DNA from: WHSW01 sp963705955
GTDB taxonomy: Bacteria > Actinomycetota > Thermoleophilia > Solirubrobacterales > 70-9
Assembly: GCA_963705955.1 (NCBI GenBank)
Contig: CAVPLH010000006.1
Location: 1,054,001-1,118,000, forward strand
Length of the DNA: 64,000 bases
Direction: 5' to 3'
Shown here: in pieces, positions 17,101-26,184 of the stretch
Position numbering within the stretch: the first letter of the stretch is position 1
Layout: every line of letters starts with the position of its first letter
The notes under the pieces: generated by a model
The model's database searches: none
What the model was told of the DNA's origin: nothing
What the model saw: the letters and a program-made list of their open reading frames with translations, nothing else
Position numbers and translations under genes: made by a program

Positions 17101-17423
17101 ATGAAGGCGGCCAACCTCCTGGTCCGGTTCCTGCTCGAGCTGGCGGCGCTCGCGGCCCTGATCTACTCGGGCTTCGAGCTCGGATCGACGGTGCTCGCCG
17201 ACGTCGTGCTCGCGGTCGCCATGACGGCGGCGTTCGTCGCGATCTGGGGACGCTGGATCGCGCCGCGCGCCTCGGCGCGGCTCGCCGACCCCGAGCGTCT
17301 CTGGGTCGAGCTGGCGCTGTTCGGCGTCGTCGTCGCAGCGCTCGCCGCCGCAGCGCACCCGATCATGGCAGCGGTGTTCGCGGTGCTCGTGCTCGCGAAC
17401 GAGCTTCTGCTTCTCGCCTGGGA

Positions 17424-17442
<19 letters not shown>
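17101..17442 (+). CDS. YrdB-like membrane protein (DUF2568)
   Basis: About 113 residues with four predicted membrane helices. It begins MKAANLLVRFLLELAALAA, the usual DUF2568 opening, and has the conserved WGRWIAPRASARLADPERL loop between helices 2 and 3. The function of the family is unknown. I chose the ATG at 17101 because the family begins there; an upstream in-frame start at 17074 would add MPGASRSDE. The 3' end overlaps the convergent HDAC-like gene by 19 bases. Confidence 0.85.
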
Positions 17443-18560
<1,118 letters not shown>

Positions 18561-18703
18561 CGCGGCAGCGGCGCGAGCGGGTCTCGGCGAAGCTGCGGGG
18601 CAGGAAGATTCGGCTGGTGGCGCACCGGCGGTGCGGATGAGTCGAAGACGCTCCCTTCCGTCCCGCGCTTGACAGCGCCGACTCCCGTAGGAGGATCGGG
18701 TCG

Positions 18704-19900
18704 ATGGGTCCGATCCTCAGCATCGGCGTGCGCCCGCTGATCGTTGCCGCTGCGGCGTGCTGCGCCCTCACCGCCGCGGCGAGCGCGAGCGCCGCAACCG
18801 TCCGCACCGAGGAGGATCTCGGTGCCCCTACGTCCTTCCCTCAGCGCTCGACCCTGTTCTTCGAATCGACTCCCGGCGAGCAAAACGGCGTCACGGTGCA
18901 GATTGCGAGCGCGTCTCCGATCGAGGTCACGTACGTCGTCACGGACTCGGGCTCAGCGCTGATCGCAGGGCCTGGGTGCACGGGAGGCGGGGCGCCGGAC
19001 GTCGCGGCGACCTGCCGGCTTCAACCCTCGCGGCCGGCCCGCTGCGTCCGGACCTTCTGCGTAGACGGCGGGCGCTCGGTGACGCTGAAGTTCGGGCTCG
19101 GAGACGGCGCCGACTCGCTCGACAGCAGCACTGTCGCCTCCGACGACGGCGGAGGGGTGTTTCTCCTCGCGGTCTTTGGAGACACGGGAGCCGACCGCGT
19201 GGTGACCGGGCCCACCGCGGATTCGATCGACCCCGGGCCGGGCGCCGACACGGTCGCCACCGGCGACGGATCCGACAGGGTGACGGCGGCCGTCTCGGCT
19301 CCGGACGGCGCCGACCTGCTCGATCTGGGCGCCGGACTCGACTCGATCAGCTACGGAGCCGAGGCTTCGGGCGTTTCGATCTCGTCGAACGGCGTCGCCG
19401 ACGACGGCGCCCCGGCCGAGGGTGACAACGTGAGCTCGGCGGAGAACCTCGTGGGCGGAAGCGGCGACGATCGCCTGATCGGCGTTGACCAGCCGACGAC
19501 CCCTTCCACATTGGGTGAGAACCTGGCGGGCGGACCCGGCGACGACACGCTGTTCGGCAACGGAGGTGACGACTACATCGACGGCGGCCTCGGCGACGAT
19601 CGAAGCGCCGGCGGCGCCGGCGACGATTGGCTGGCTGAGGCATTCAGCGGCCGGGACCGCGCACGAGGCGGACCGGGCGACGATGGGATCTTCGGCGGCC
19701 CGGGAGCCGACCACCTGCTCGGCGGCCCGGGCCGAGATGCGATCTTCGGAGAGGGCGGCTCCGACGAGCTGCTCGGCGGAACAGGAGCCGACCTGCTCAA
19801 CTCCAGGGACAACGACACTCGCGACAGAGTCGACTGCGGCGCGGCGAAGGATCGAGTCCGAGCCGAGCCGATCGACCGAGTCCGCAGGTGCGAGCTATAG
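18704..19900 (+). CDS. Secreted RTX-like calcium-binding repeat protein
   Basis: A 398-residue protein. Residues 1-31 are a signal peptide ending near ASASAA. The middle is a beta-rich region with a few Cys (GPGCTGG, ATCRL, RTFCVDG). From about residue 150, and densely after 245, come hemolysin-type GGxGxDx nonapeptides such as LAGGPGDDTLFGNGGDDYI and LLGGPGRDAIFGEGGSDEL, which form Ca-binding beta-rolls. It ends with RDRVDCGAAKDRVRAEP, seen in many actinobacterial members. AGGAGG lies 9 bases before the ATG. Probably a wall or extracellular protein; its target is unknown. Confidence 0.88.
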   Translation: MGPILSIGVRPLIVAAAACCALTAAASASAATVRTEEDLGAPTSFPQRSTLFFESTPGEQNGVTVQIASASPIEVTYVVTDSGSALIAGPGCTGGGAPDVAATCRLQPSRPARCVRTFCVDGGRSVTLKFGLGDGADSLDSSTVASDDGGGVFLLAVFGDTGADRVVTGPTADSIDPGPGADTVATGDGSDRVTAAVSAPDGADLLDLGAGLDSISYGAEASGVSISSNGVADDGAPAEGDNVSSAENLVGGSGDDRLIGVDQPTTPSTLGENLAGGPGDDTLFGNGGDDYIDGGLGDDRSAGGAGDDWLAEAFSGRDRARGGPGDDGIFGGPGADHLLGGPGRDAIFGEGGSDELLGGTGADLLNSRDNDTRDRVDCGAAKDRVRAEPIDRVRRCEL

Positions 19901-19951
19901 CGCTGAATTCGGCCCTCCAGGCCGCCCCGCGCCGCTACGATCCCAGCCCCC

Positions 19952-20025
19952 GCCGGAGTAGCTCAGCTGGTTAGAGCAGCGGAATCATAATCCGCGTGTC
20001 GGGGGTTCGAGTCCCTCCTCCGGCA
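19952..20025 (+). tRNA. tRNA-Met (anticodon CAU), elongator type
   Basis: A complete cloverleaf of 74 bases: acceptor GCCGGAG/CTCCGGC with discriminator A, D arm GCTCAGCTGGTTAGAGC, anticodon arm GCGGA-ATCATAA-TCCGC with anticodon CAT, variable loop, and T arm with TTCGAGT. CCA is not encoded. The G1-C72 pair argues against an initiator tRNA. A lysidine-modified tRNA-Ile also has CAT, but the GGAATCATAATCC anticodon arm is typical of elongator Met. Confidence 0.95.
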
Positions 20026-20385
20026 TTCCGAACCCTGCACGGCGTAGTCTCGTCGCCGACACGACTCCATTACACCCTCAAGACCCCCTCGGGTCAACGC
20101 CTGGGTCAACACCTTGCACGCCTGGTGCGGCGAACGCGGCGCCATGCCCAGGCGCACCGGCGTAGCGGCCGGTGCCGCAATGCACATCGGCGAGCGCCCG
20201 AACGGACGGCTGGCGCTCACTCCTCGTCGTCGCGTTCAAAGCGGAAGTCCCCGAGCGAGCACAAGTCTGCGGCGTTCTACGCTTCCGCGCGTCGCCCTAA
20301 CGGCTACCGTTGCGGCCCGATCGCGAACTCTTAGTCCCTGCGTAGCGGCACCGGCCGAGAGCCAACCGCAGAAAGGTGGCAGCGC
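20026..20385. other. Intergenic stretch after the tRNA, with possible gene remnants
   Basis: No complete gene is visible. On the minus strand a short open segment ending in GDFRFERDDEE plus TGA (about 20220-20280) looks like the C-terminus of a lost gene, and GGGTCAAC occurs twice 13 bases apart near 20095. I see no second copy of the tRNA 3' end nearby. The stretch marks the start of the accessory-looking region. AAAGGTGG at 20374-20381 is the likely ribosome binding site of the next gene. Confidence 0.4.
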
Positions 20386-22059
20386 ATGGCGCACACGCAG
20401 GGACGTGCAGGAGGACTCGGGACGCGCTTTGCGGCCTGTCCTCCCGCAGGGATGCTCACCCAAGAGGAACCCGCCCTCGCGCGCGGCACGAGCGGCACGA
20501 GGGTTCTCCGGCCCGGGCTCGTCGGTCTCTCGGCGCTCGTCGGGACGTTGCTCCTTATCGCTGGTATCGCGACCAGCGCGGCCACAGCGGCTCCGCGGGG
20601 ATCGGCTCCGCTCTCCGGCCTCGCGAACAGCGGCATCGACTGGAAGGGCTGTGGCGAGCAGCTCGAGTGCGCGAAGGTACGGGTGCCGCTGGACTGGGAC
20701 AAGCCGGACGGGCGCAAGATCAAGCTCGCGGTGATCCGCCACCTCGCCAGCCAGCCCGAGGAGCGGATCGGCTCGATGTTCATCAACCCGGGCGGCCCCG
20801 GCGCCTCCATTGCCAACGTCAGAGATGGAGGCAAGGCGCTCGACGCGCTCACTCAGGGCCGCTTCGACATCGTCACCTGGGATATCCGCGGTTCCGGTAA
20901 GAGCGCGGGCGTGAGCTGCTTCAAGGGCGAGCGGCGCCGGTCGAGGTTCTGGGATCGGCAACCGTTCCCGACCACGAAGCGACGCGCCCGACGCTACCTG
21001 CCAAAGACGGTCGCGTTCGCTGAGCGATGCGGTGCGCTTAACGGCGGGCTCCTCGCCCACATCTCGACCACCGATACGGTCCGCGATCTCGACTACCTGC
21101 GCCGCCTCGTCGGCGACCGCGGGCTCACCTTCTACGGGGCGTCATTCGGCACGTTCCTGGGCCAGACCTACGCCAGCATGTTCCCGAACCGGGTCCGCGC
21201 AATGGTCCTCGACGGCGTCGTGGATCCCCGCGCGTGGACCGCCGGCGCCGAGGCGTCGATCGCCAGCCTTCGAGGCGACACCGACCGGGTTTTCGAGAAG
21301 TTCCAGTCGCTCTGCGAAAGCGCCGGACCGGCAGATTGCGCCTTGGCCGGACACGGCTCCGTCGCGCGGCGCGTGAGCCGGCTGCTGAGGCGACTGCGGC
21401 GGGGGCCTCTAGCGGCGCCGTCCGCAAGCCCACCCGGGAGGCTGACATACGGCGAGACCCTGACCGCGATCACGTTGGCGCTCGACACCCCCGCCGTGTG
21501 GGCACATCTGGCCGAGGACCTCGAGGCGGCTGTCGACGGCGACGGATCGTCCCTGGCCACGCGAGCCGGAGAAGGGCTCGCGGATCTCTACTCGGTCGAA
21601 TCCGAGCAGACACGGTCGATCGTGTGCGCGGACAGCCCGGCGCGGCAAGGCCCTCGGGCGTGGCCGAGCGCCGTCGACCGCCTGACCGATGTGAGCCGCA
21701 TCGGCGGACCGCCCTATGCCTGGTGGCTCTGGGCCGCCTGCGCTTCCTGGCCCGTGCGCGGCGCCGACCGCTACGAGGGACCGTGGGATGCCGAGACGAA
21801 GAATCCGATTCTGGTCCTCGGGCCACGGTTCGACCCCTCGACCCCGTTCGGCAATGCGCGGCGGGTCGCGCGTCGGCTCGGCAACGCTGTCCTGCTTGCC
21901 CAAGACGGCTATGGCCACCTCAGCAGCGCAGACCCCAGCGCCTGTGTTAGGGACGCGGTAGGCCGGTACCTCGTCGACCTCGTCACCCCACCTCGCGGGA
22001 CCGTCTGCCCCTCCGACCGGGTGCCGTTCGACCCCGAGTTCGGAGAGCCGATCCCCTGA
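20386..22059 (+). CDS. Secreted alpha/beta-hydrolase peptidase, TAP/SlpD-like
   Basis: A 557-residue protein. A hydrophobic segment at about 46-68 followed by ATAAP is a signal anchor or signal peptide. Then come KVRVPLDWDKPDG, MFINPGGPGAS (oxyanion region), WDIRGSGKS and the nucleophile elbow YGASFGTFLGQTYA, where the family usually has GxSYG. The C-terminal TAP-like domain supplies Asp in LGPRFDPSTP and His in DGYGHLSS. Streptomyces relatives release tripeptides or dipeptides from secreted proteins. The ATG at 20386 has AAAGGTGG about 5 bases upstream; an internal ATG before LTQEEP is possible. Confidence 0.88.
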   Translation: MAHTQGRAGGLGTRFAACPPAGMLTQEEPALARGTSGTRVLRPGLVGLSALVGTLLLIAGIATSAATAAPRGSAPLSGLANSGIDWKGCGEQLECAKVRVPLDWDKPDGRKIKLAVIRHLASQPEERIGSMFINPGGPGASIANVRDGGKALDALTQGRFDIVTWDIRGSGKSAGVSCFKGERRRSRFWDRQPFPTTKRRARRYLPKTVAFAERCGALNGGLLAHISTTDTVRDLDYLRRLVGDRGLTFYGASFGTFLGQTYASMFPNRVRAMVLDGVVDPRAWTAGAEASIASLRGDTDRVFEKFQSLCESAGPADCALAGHGSVARRVSRLLRRLRRGPLAAPSASPPGRLTYGETLTAITLALDTPAVWAHLAEDLEAAVDGDGSSLATRAGEGLADLYSVESEQTRSIVCADSPARQGPRAWPSAVDRLTDVSRIGGPPYAWWLWAACASWPVRGADRYEGPWDAETKNPILVLGPRFDPSTPFGNARRVARRLGNAVLLAQDGYGHLSSADPSACVRDAVGRYLVDLVTPPRGTVCPSDRVPFDPEFGEPIP

Positions 22060-22601
22060 GCCTCGCGGCAGGGCAGACCTCGTGCCTTGGGGATCGGGGC
22101 CGACGGGTTCGCGCCGAGCCGATGTGCAGCGCTGCATAACCTTTAGGAACGCCTTCCCGCGCCTCCGCCATGGAGCCGACATGGCTCTTCGTCCGTCTCA
22201 AGACACCATCGCCGCCGCTTGCCTCGCGAGCGCGCCGAGACTTCGCCCCGGTCGCTCCTCCTTTGCGCAGAGGCTGTCGCACAAACCCCTGATGGCCTCT
22301 TGAGAGGCCGTCTCGACCCCCGTTAACAATCGGGCCGAGCTCGGCCCTTGCGACTGGGCGCTCGTCCCGCGAGCCGTCCGGTTGCTCGGCGTAATCGTGG
22401 TCTGAACGTCCATAGTGGTGCCTCTCGCGGAGACCCTTTATGCGACAGCCTCCGCGCGAAGCGAAAGCGCGCCGACGACCAGTCATCCGGGCGCTCAACC
22501 GGCATCGCCCTCGCCGCACTCAGTCTCGCCCTCGCCCAGCTCACCGCCCCGGACTTATCGTTCAGCCCGGGGCCCCAAGCTTCTGGAAAGGAGCGCGTGT
22601 T
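22060..22601. other. 540-base gap without a convincing gene
   Basis: No reading frame here looks coding. The gap holds a near-perfect inverted repeat pair (22261-22280 and 22441-22460, listed separately), a compact palindrome GGCCTCTTGAGAGGCC at 22293-22308 that could form a hairpin, and AAAGGAG at 22587-22593, the ribosome binding site of the next gene. It may be the remains of a small mobile element. Confidence 0.4.
22261..22460. repeat. Terminal-inverted-repeat-like pair, 20 bases each, 160 bases apart
   Basis: The minus-strand reading of 22261-22280 is TGCGACAGCCTCTGCGCAAA. The plus strand at 22441-22460 is TGCGACAGCCTCCGCGCGAA. They differ at 2 of 20 positions and point towards each other. 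The 160 bases between contain no gene. This is the shape of a miniature element (MITE) or of a long-stem RNA. I did not find target-site duplications. Confidence 0.45.
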
Positions 22602-23139
22602 ATGAGCACCGACACTGGCAAAGTGGTCGTGAACAGGGCGATGTCGCTTGACGGCTTCATCGCCGGTCCCGGCCACACGATGGACTGGATCTTCGATTTC
22701 CTGACAGCGGACGCATTCCCTGAAGTCATGGCGGCCACTGGTGCGATGCTTATCGGCCGGGGTACCTACGAGGTTGGCAAGCAGATGGCCGACGAGGAGA
22801 GCACCTACGAGGGCGGAGCCCGAGTTTGTCCTCACCCACGAGCCTCCCGACGAGCCGGACCCGAACGTCACATTCCTCACCTGTGACATTGCGGAAGCCG
22901 TCGCCACGGCGCTAAGGGCCGCGGGCGGTAAGAACCTGGAGATCCTCGGCGCCGACCTGGCCAGCCAGTGCCTGCAGCGACGGCTCGTCGACGAGATCCT
23001 GGTCTATGTCCTACCGGTGCTCTTGGGCGACGGGGTCCGCTTTTCGACCCCGACCCTCCACAGGATTGATCTCGAACCATTCAGCAACACCCAGTCGGGC
23101 GCCGTCACCATGCTCCGCTTCCGCGTCCCTCGCGCCTAA
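22602..23139 (+). CDS. Dihydrofolate reductase-like (RibD C-terminal) protein, with a frameshift near 22820
   Basis: The first frame reads KVVVNRAMSLDGFIAGPGH, MDWIFDF and MLIGRGTYEVGKQ. The second, from about 22815, reads EPEFVLTHEPPDE, FLTCDIAEAV, EILGADLASQCLQRRLVDEI and VLPVLLGDGVRF. Joined, the roughly 178 residues match the family of stand-alone RibD_C/DHFR-fold reductases, usually of unknown substrate. One surplus G in GGGCGGAGCCC explains the break. AAAGGAG lies 8 bases before the ATG. Confidence 0.85.
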
Positions 23140-23164
23140 AGCGTGCTCTAACTCGGCCATCCGA

Positions 23165-23340
23165 AACCAGCGTCATCGTCGAGGCCTAACCAGACGGGAG
23201 CTTCTGGGTTTCGCGCATAGGGACCACCACATCGACGGCGACCTGACCGACAACCGGATCGCGAACCTGCTCGCGTGGTGCCGGGATTGCCACCGAAGGG
23301 CCACGTTCCCCGGCAACCAGAGCATTTCGGCGTCGGCACG
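23165..23340 (+). pseudogene. HNH endonuclease C-terminal fragment
   Basis: A short open frame without a start codon encodes HRDHHIDGDLTDNRIANLLA followed by WCRDCHRRA. This is the HNH core of putative phage-type or free-standing endonucleases, where the consensus is HH.DG...N....L..C..CH. The zinc-binding Cys pair and the catalytic His are present, but the N-terminal part of any known HNH protein is missing. It lies between the reductase gene and a membrane zinc-finger gene. Probably a decayed mobile-element gene. Confidence 0.6.
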
Positions 23341-23345
23341 ATCAG

Positions 23346-23573
23346 CTAACCGGCCGGGTGATATTCGGCGATGTGGCGTCCAAGCTCAGATTCCGAAAGG
23401 AAGCGCTCGCCGCAGGTCGGACAGATCACGTCGGACTCAGCCACCGCCTCCCGCTCCGCCGTGTCCTCCTTGACCGCACGGCGGCTGACCAGCCAGGCGA
23501 TGACCACGCCGACCGCCACTATCACGACGAGGAGGCCGACGCCAGCTGTCCACGACAAGGCGATGACTTGCAT
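23346..23573 (-). CDS. Small membrane protein with a C-terminal C2H2 zinc finger
   Basis: A 75-residue protein from the ATG at 23573. Residues 1-30 form one membrane helix (ALSWTAGVGLLVVIVAVGVV), followed by an acidic/basic linker and then CPTCGERFLSESELGRH...EYH, a classical C-x2-C-x12-H-x4-H finger. The basic residues after the helix put the finger in the cytoplasm. A GTG at 23597 would add eight residues. I do not know a characterised bacterial family with this layout; the finger could bind DNA, RNA or protein. Confidence 0.7.
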   Translation of the reverse strand: MQVIALSWTAGVGLLVVIVAVGVVIAWLVSRRAVKEDTAEREAVAESDVICPTCGERFLSESELGRHIAEYHPAG

Positions 23574-23674
23574 CGGGCCGGACTCTAACCGTGGCACGGG
23601 GCCTGTGGGTCACACCCGGCGTTTTTGGCTGGCGCGGTGGTGCACCGGGCCGGATTGTTCAAAAGTCGCGCCGC

Positions 23675-24079
23675 CTACTCCGACAGCCCGACGTCGGGGT
23701 GAGCGTGCTGGCGGTCCCAGTAGAGGACGAGCCTCGTCACCTTGCCATCGCGAAGGTGGAACAGGTTCGCTCCCTTCATCTGTATGTCCCCGACCTCCAG
23801 GCCGCTGGTCTTGCCGCGCCCGCTGAGGTGCATGAGCACGAGCACCCGCTCATCGTCGAGCGCTCGGTACTCATCGGCCTCGGTCCGCAAGTGCTCAAAG
23901 GCGCCCAGGCCTTCGCGCCACGCCTCTGCCATCGCCGCCACTCCGCTCCAGCTTCCGGGCGCAGGGCCGTCGGCGACCACGAAAGTGATTTCGGGGTGCG
24001 CCCAGTCGACGGAGCGGAAGTCGCCGCGTCGCCACGCCGCGAAGATCGAGCGCACAACCTCCAAGTTCTCCCGCGACAT
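23675..24079 (-). CDS. NTF2-like (SnoaL-type) protein, third of a tandem set
   Basis: A 134-residue protein that starts MSRENLEVVRSIFAAWRRGD and continues WAHPEITFVV, GVAAMAEAWREGL, LMHLSGRGKTSG and LFHLRDGKVTRLVLYWDR, the pattern of SnoaL-like polyketide cyclase-fold proteins. The cone-shaped fold binds small hydrophobic ligands; the activity is unknown. It follows the next upstream copy after only 3 bases, so the three form an operon. The C-terminus ends in GLSE like its neighbour. Confidence 0.85.
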   Translation of the reverse strand: MSRENLEVVRSIFAAWRRGDFRSVDWAHPEITFVVADGPAPGSWSGVAAMAEAWREGLGAFEHLRTEADEYRALDDERVLVLMHLSGRGKTSGLEVGDIQMKGANLFHLRDGKVTRLVLYWDRQHAHPDVGLSE

Positions 24080-24082
24080 CGC

Positions 24083-24478
24083 CTACTCCGACAGCCCGGC
24101 GGCTTCGGAGGCTCCCGTGGGTCCATGGAACCACTCATAACGCAGGACTTTCCCATCGCGCAATGTCCAGAGCGCCGACTCCTGGCCTTCGATTGGGACG
24201 CCGCTTCCGCGTCCGCGGGCGCGATAGCCCAGCACCACCACCACATGATCTCCCGCGGCCGTGAACCGCTCGGGCTCCATCTGCCAGGTCTCCCATCCAT
24301 CGAAAACCGCCTCAACTGCCTTCGCGAATGCGGCTCGACCCTGTCGGACTCCGGGCTCGACTGCCCCGGCGGGGTTGACGTACTCGATCTCCCGGTCCAT
24401 CAGCTCGTTCGGCCCCGGGAACTGGCGAGCCCATGCTTCATAGAAGCGCCGCACAATCTCGACGTTCTCCTGCGACAT
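24083..24478 (-). CDS. NTF2-like (SnoaL-type) protein, second of a tandem set
   Basis: A 131-residue paralogue: MSQENVEIVRRFYEAWARQF, then YVNPAGAVEPGV, GRAAFAKAVEAVFDGWETW, VVVVLGYRARGRGSG, LWTLRDGKVLRYEWF and the closing EAAGLSE. The last residues mirror the ends of both flanking copies, which indicates duplication of a whole gene unit. There are 3 bases to each neighbour. Confidence 0.85.
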   Translation of the reverse strand: MSQENVEIVRRFYEAWARQFPGPNELMDREIEYVNPAGAVEPGVRQGRAAFAKAVEAVFDGWETWQMEPERFTAAGDHVVVVLGYRARGRGSGVPIEGQESALWTLRDGKVLRYEWFHGPTGASEAAGLSE

Positions 24479-24481
24479 CGC

Positions 24482-24880
24482 CTACCCCGACAGCCCGGCG
24501 GCTTCGAGGGCTTGGTCGCGAGTCGCGTACTCGCGGCCGCGGATGACCTTCCCGTCCTTCAACGAGTAGACGATCGCAAGGCGCATATCTACCGTGGCCT
24601 CACTGTCCGTCATGCGTCCGATCACACGGACCACCGCTACGACCTTGCCGTCGGCATCGATTAGCTCCTCAGGCTCCGCGCTCAGGTCATCGAACGTCTC
24701 GTACCACTGCTCGTAGTAGTGGCGGAGCGCCGCAGGCCCCTTGATGATGCCGACGTCATCAGGAGCGCCCTCGATGGCTCGCCAGTCGACCTCCGGGTCC
24801 CAGAATTCCGCGGCGGCATCCAGGCCCTCATCGAAGGCCCTAAAGAGCTGCCGCACGATCTCCACGTTCTCCTCCGACAT
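24482..24880 (-). CDS. NTF2-like (SnoaL-type) protein, first of a tandem set
   Basis: A 132-residue paralogue from the ATG at 24880: MSEENVEIVRQLFRAFDEGL, FWDPEVDWRAIEG, IIKGPAALRHYYEQWYETFD, VVRVIGRMTDSEATVDM, VYSLKDGKVIRGREY and QALEAAGLSG. I chose this start because both sister proteins begin MSxEN; the frame is open upstream to 25033. It is the promoter-proximal gene of the three. The family is greatly expanded in Thermoleophilia, from general knowledge. Confidence 0.85.
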   Translation of the reverse strand: MSEENVEIVRQLFRAFDEGLDAAAEFWDPEVDWRAIEGAPDDVGIIKGPAALRHYYEQWYETFDDLSAEPEELIDADGKVVAVVRVIGRMTDSEATVDMRLAIVYSLKDGKVIRGREYATRDQALEAAGLSG

Positions 24881-25013
24881 CGCCCGCTCAGTATCTCGCC
24901 TGTAGGAGCACGGCGTTTTGGCGCACGCAGTACGACGGTGGCCCGGGACGAGTACTGAAAAAACCCGCCCGGCTGCGGCCCGCTGTTCGCCGCCGCTTCG
25001 GGGTGGTGAGTCG

Positions 25014-25679
25014 CTAAAGGTGGGCCGAGACACTCATCCCGGCGTTGTCGACATAGAGATATGTAGCGCCGCGGCAGCGCAGGTCGACGGTGTGCGTCCC
25101 GGCCGCGACACCCTGGACCCACACCAGGGGAAGCGTCTCCTTGAGACTTTCGGCGTAGGTGGTGAACTCCGGGCTGAAGGTAGAAGAGCCATCGAACTGG
25201 AAGTAGCAGGTGACCCCGCCGGTATTCGTTTGCGTGTTTGCGACGTCGACGGCCGCCGACACGTCCAGCGCGGCGCTGCGCACTGTCGTGATAGTCGCTG
25301 TGAGCACGGTCTGGTTGCCGTTATTCAGCGAAAGGTCGGCGATCCGTCCGTCGCCGGTCACCGGGCTCAGCTGCGTGGAGTCGAGGCTGTCGAGCTTGTC
25401 CGCGTCGGGCACCTGGCGCAGCGTCGACTCGGCGATGTCGGCACCCCTCAAGCCGTCCGCCTCGGAGGAGCCGACCGAACCCGCCCGCAGGTCAGCGGCG
25501 GTGAGTCCGCCGCCCGCAAGCGTGTCGTCGCGCACGTCGACGCTGCGCACCTGGTCGTCGACGATGTCGGAGCTAAAGACGGTGTTGGCGGCGTAGGCGG
25601 TACCCCCTACGACCGCGATCACGAGCGCGAGCGTGGCGACGACGTTCGCATAGGTCAGACGGTTGCGAAGTGCTCGCAT
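25014..25679 (-). CDS. Exported protein of the RNRLTYANV family, unknown function
   Basis: A 221-residue protein. The N-terminus MRALRNRLTYANVVATLALV, followed by IAVVGGTAYAA, is a signal peptide or anchor that recurs in many exported Thermoleophilia proteins. Residues 35-95 are degenerate repeats (DIVDDQVRSVDVRDDTL, GGLTAADLRAGSV, LRGADIAESTL) like the pentapeptide-style linkers of that group. The C-terminal 110 residues look like a beta-sandwich (ALDVSAAVDV, TCYFQFDG, GTHTVDLRCRG) with two Cys. A surface role is an inference. Confidence 0.8.
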   Translation of the reverse strand: MRALRNRLTYANVVATLALVIAVVGGTAYAANTVFSSDIVDDQVRSVDVRDDTLAGGGLTAADLRAGSVGSSEADGLRGADIAESTLRQVPDADKLDSLDSTQLSPVTGDGRIADLSLNNGNQTVLTATITTVRSAALDVSAAVDVANTQTNTGGVTCYFQFDGSSTFSPEFTTYAESLKETLPLVWVQGVAAGTHTVDLRCRGATYLYVDNAGMSVSAHL

Positions 25680-25754
25680 GGCGACTCCCCTTGAGGTAGC
25701 TGGATTCGCAAGACCCTCTCAGGTATCGAGGGGCCTGCGCAAGCCGCCTCGAAC

Positions 25755-25982
25755 CTAGCCGTCGCCGAGCGCGGCGACCGACAGCTCGGTGTTCCTCACC
25801 GCCACGGATCCCCCCGATTTCGCGGCGGTCAATGCCGATCTCGTAGGAGCCCTCGGTCACAGCGCGAGGCTAGTCGGTTCCTCGGAACCGCTTCCGGCGC
25901 GGACGTCCGCGCTACAGGCATCGAGCGAGACCTCGCGCACAGGCCCCTCGCCGTCTCTCGGATAGCCCGGGAGCAGCGCCAT
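25755..25982 (-). pseudogene. Two short, possibly decayed coding segments
   Basis: On the minus strand 25982-25857 encodes 41 residues (MALLPGYPRDGEG, VREVSLDACSADVRAG) with strong GC3 bias. Its TGA overlaps a GTG at 25860 that opens a second segment, TEGSYEIGIDRREIGG. A run of six C at 25810-25815 then breaks the frame; with one base fewer the segment would end SVAVRNTELSVAALGDG at TAG 25755. TAGCCT lies 6 bases before that GTG. The first piece vaguely recalls the start of RsbW-like ATPases. These may be relics or an error-damaged pair of small genes. The rest of the gap to 26184 shows nothing else. Confidence 0.3.
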
Positions 25983-26184
25983 GTCGCTGTCGGAAGGTGG
26001 TTCTGGGCTCGGGGCGACCGCCACAGGCGGCTGCGGATGGCCGTGCCCTGGTTGCGTCAAGCCACACCCGCCGCGGTAAGCTCCGCGCGTCCCTTTGGAG
26101 GGCGCCATCGGCGCCACTTCATCGGTACGACTCAGACGCGCCGTCTCGCCTCCACCCAATCGAATCACCGACCCGGAGGTCAAG

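Noticed and set aside
19963..20220. An 85-residue minus-strand protein through the tRNA
   Set aside because: Its C-terminal third is the antisense of the tRNA gene and its start has no support.
20026..20385. Integrase gene next to the tRNA
   Set aside because: No tyrosine-recombinase motif (R...HxxR...Y) can be read in any frame.
21983..22519. A 178-residue minus-strand frame covering the gap before the reductase
   Set aside because: Arg/Gly-rich without motif; it overlaps the inverted-repeat pair and the end of the peptidase gene.
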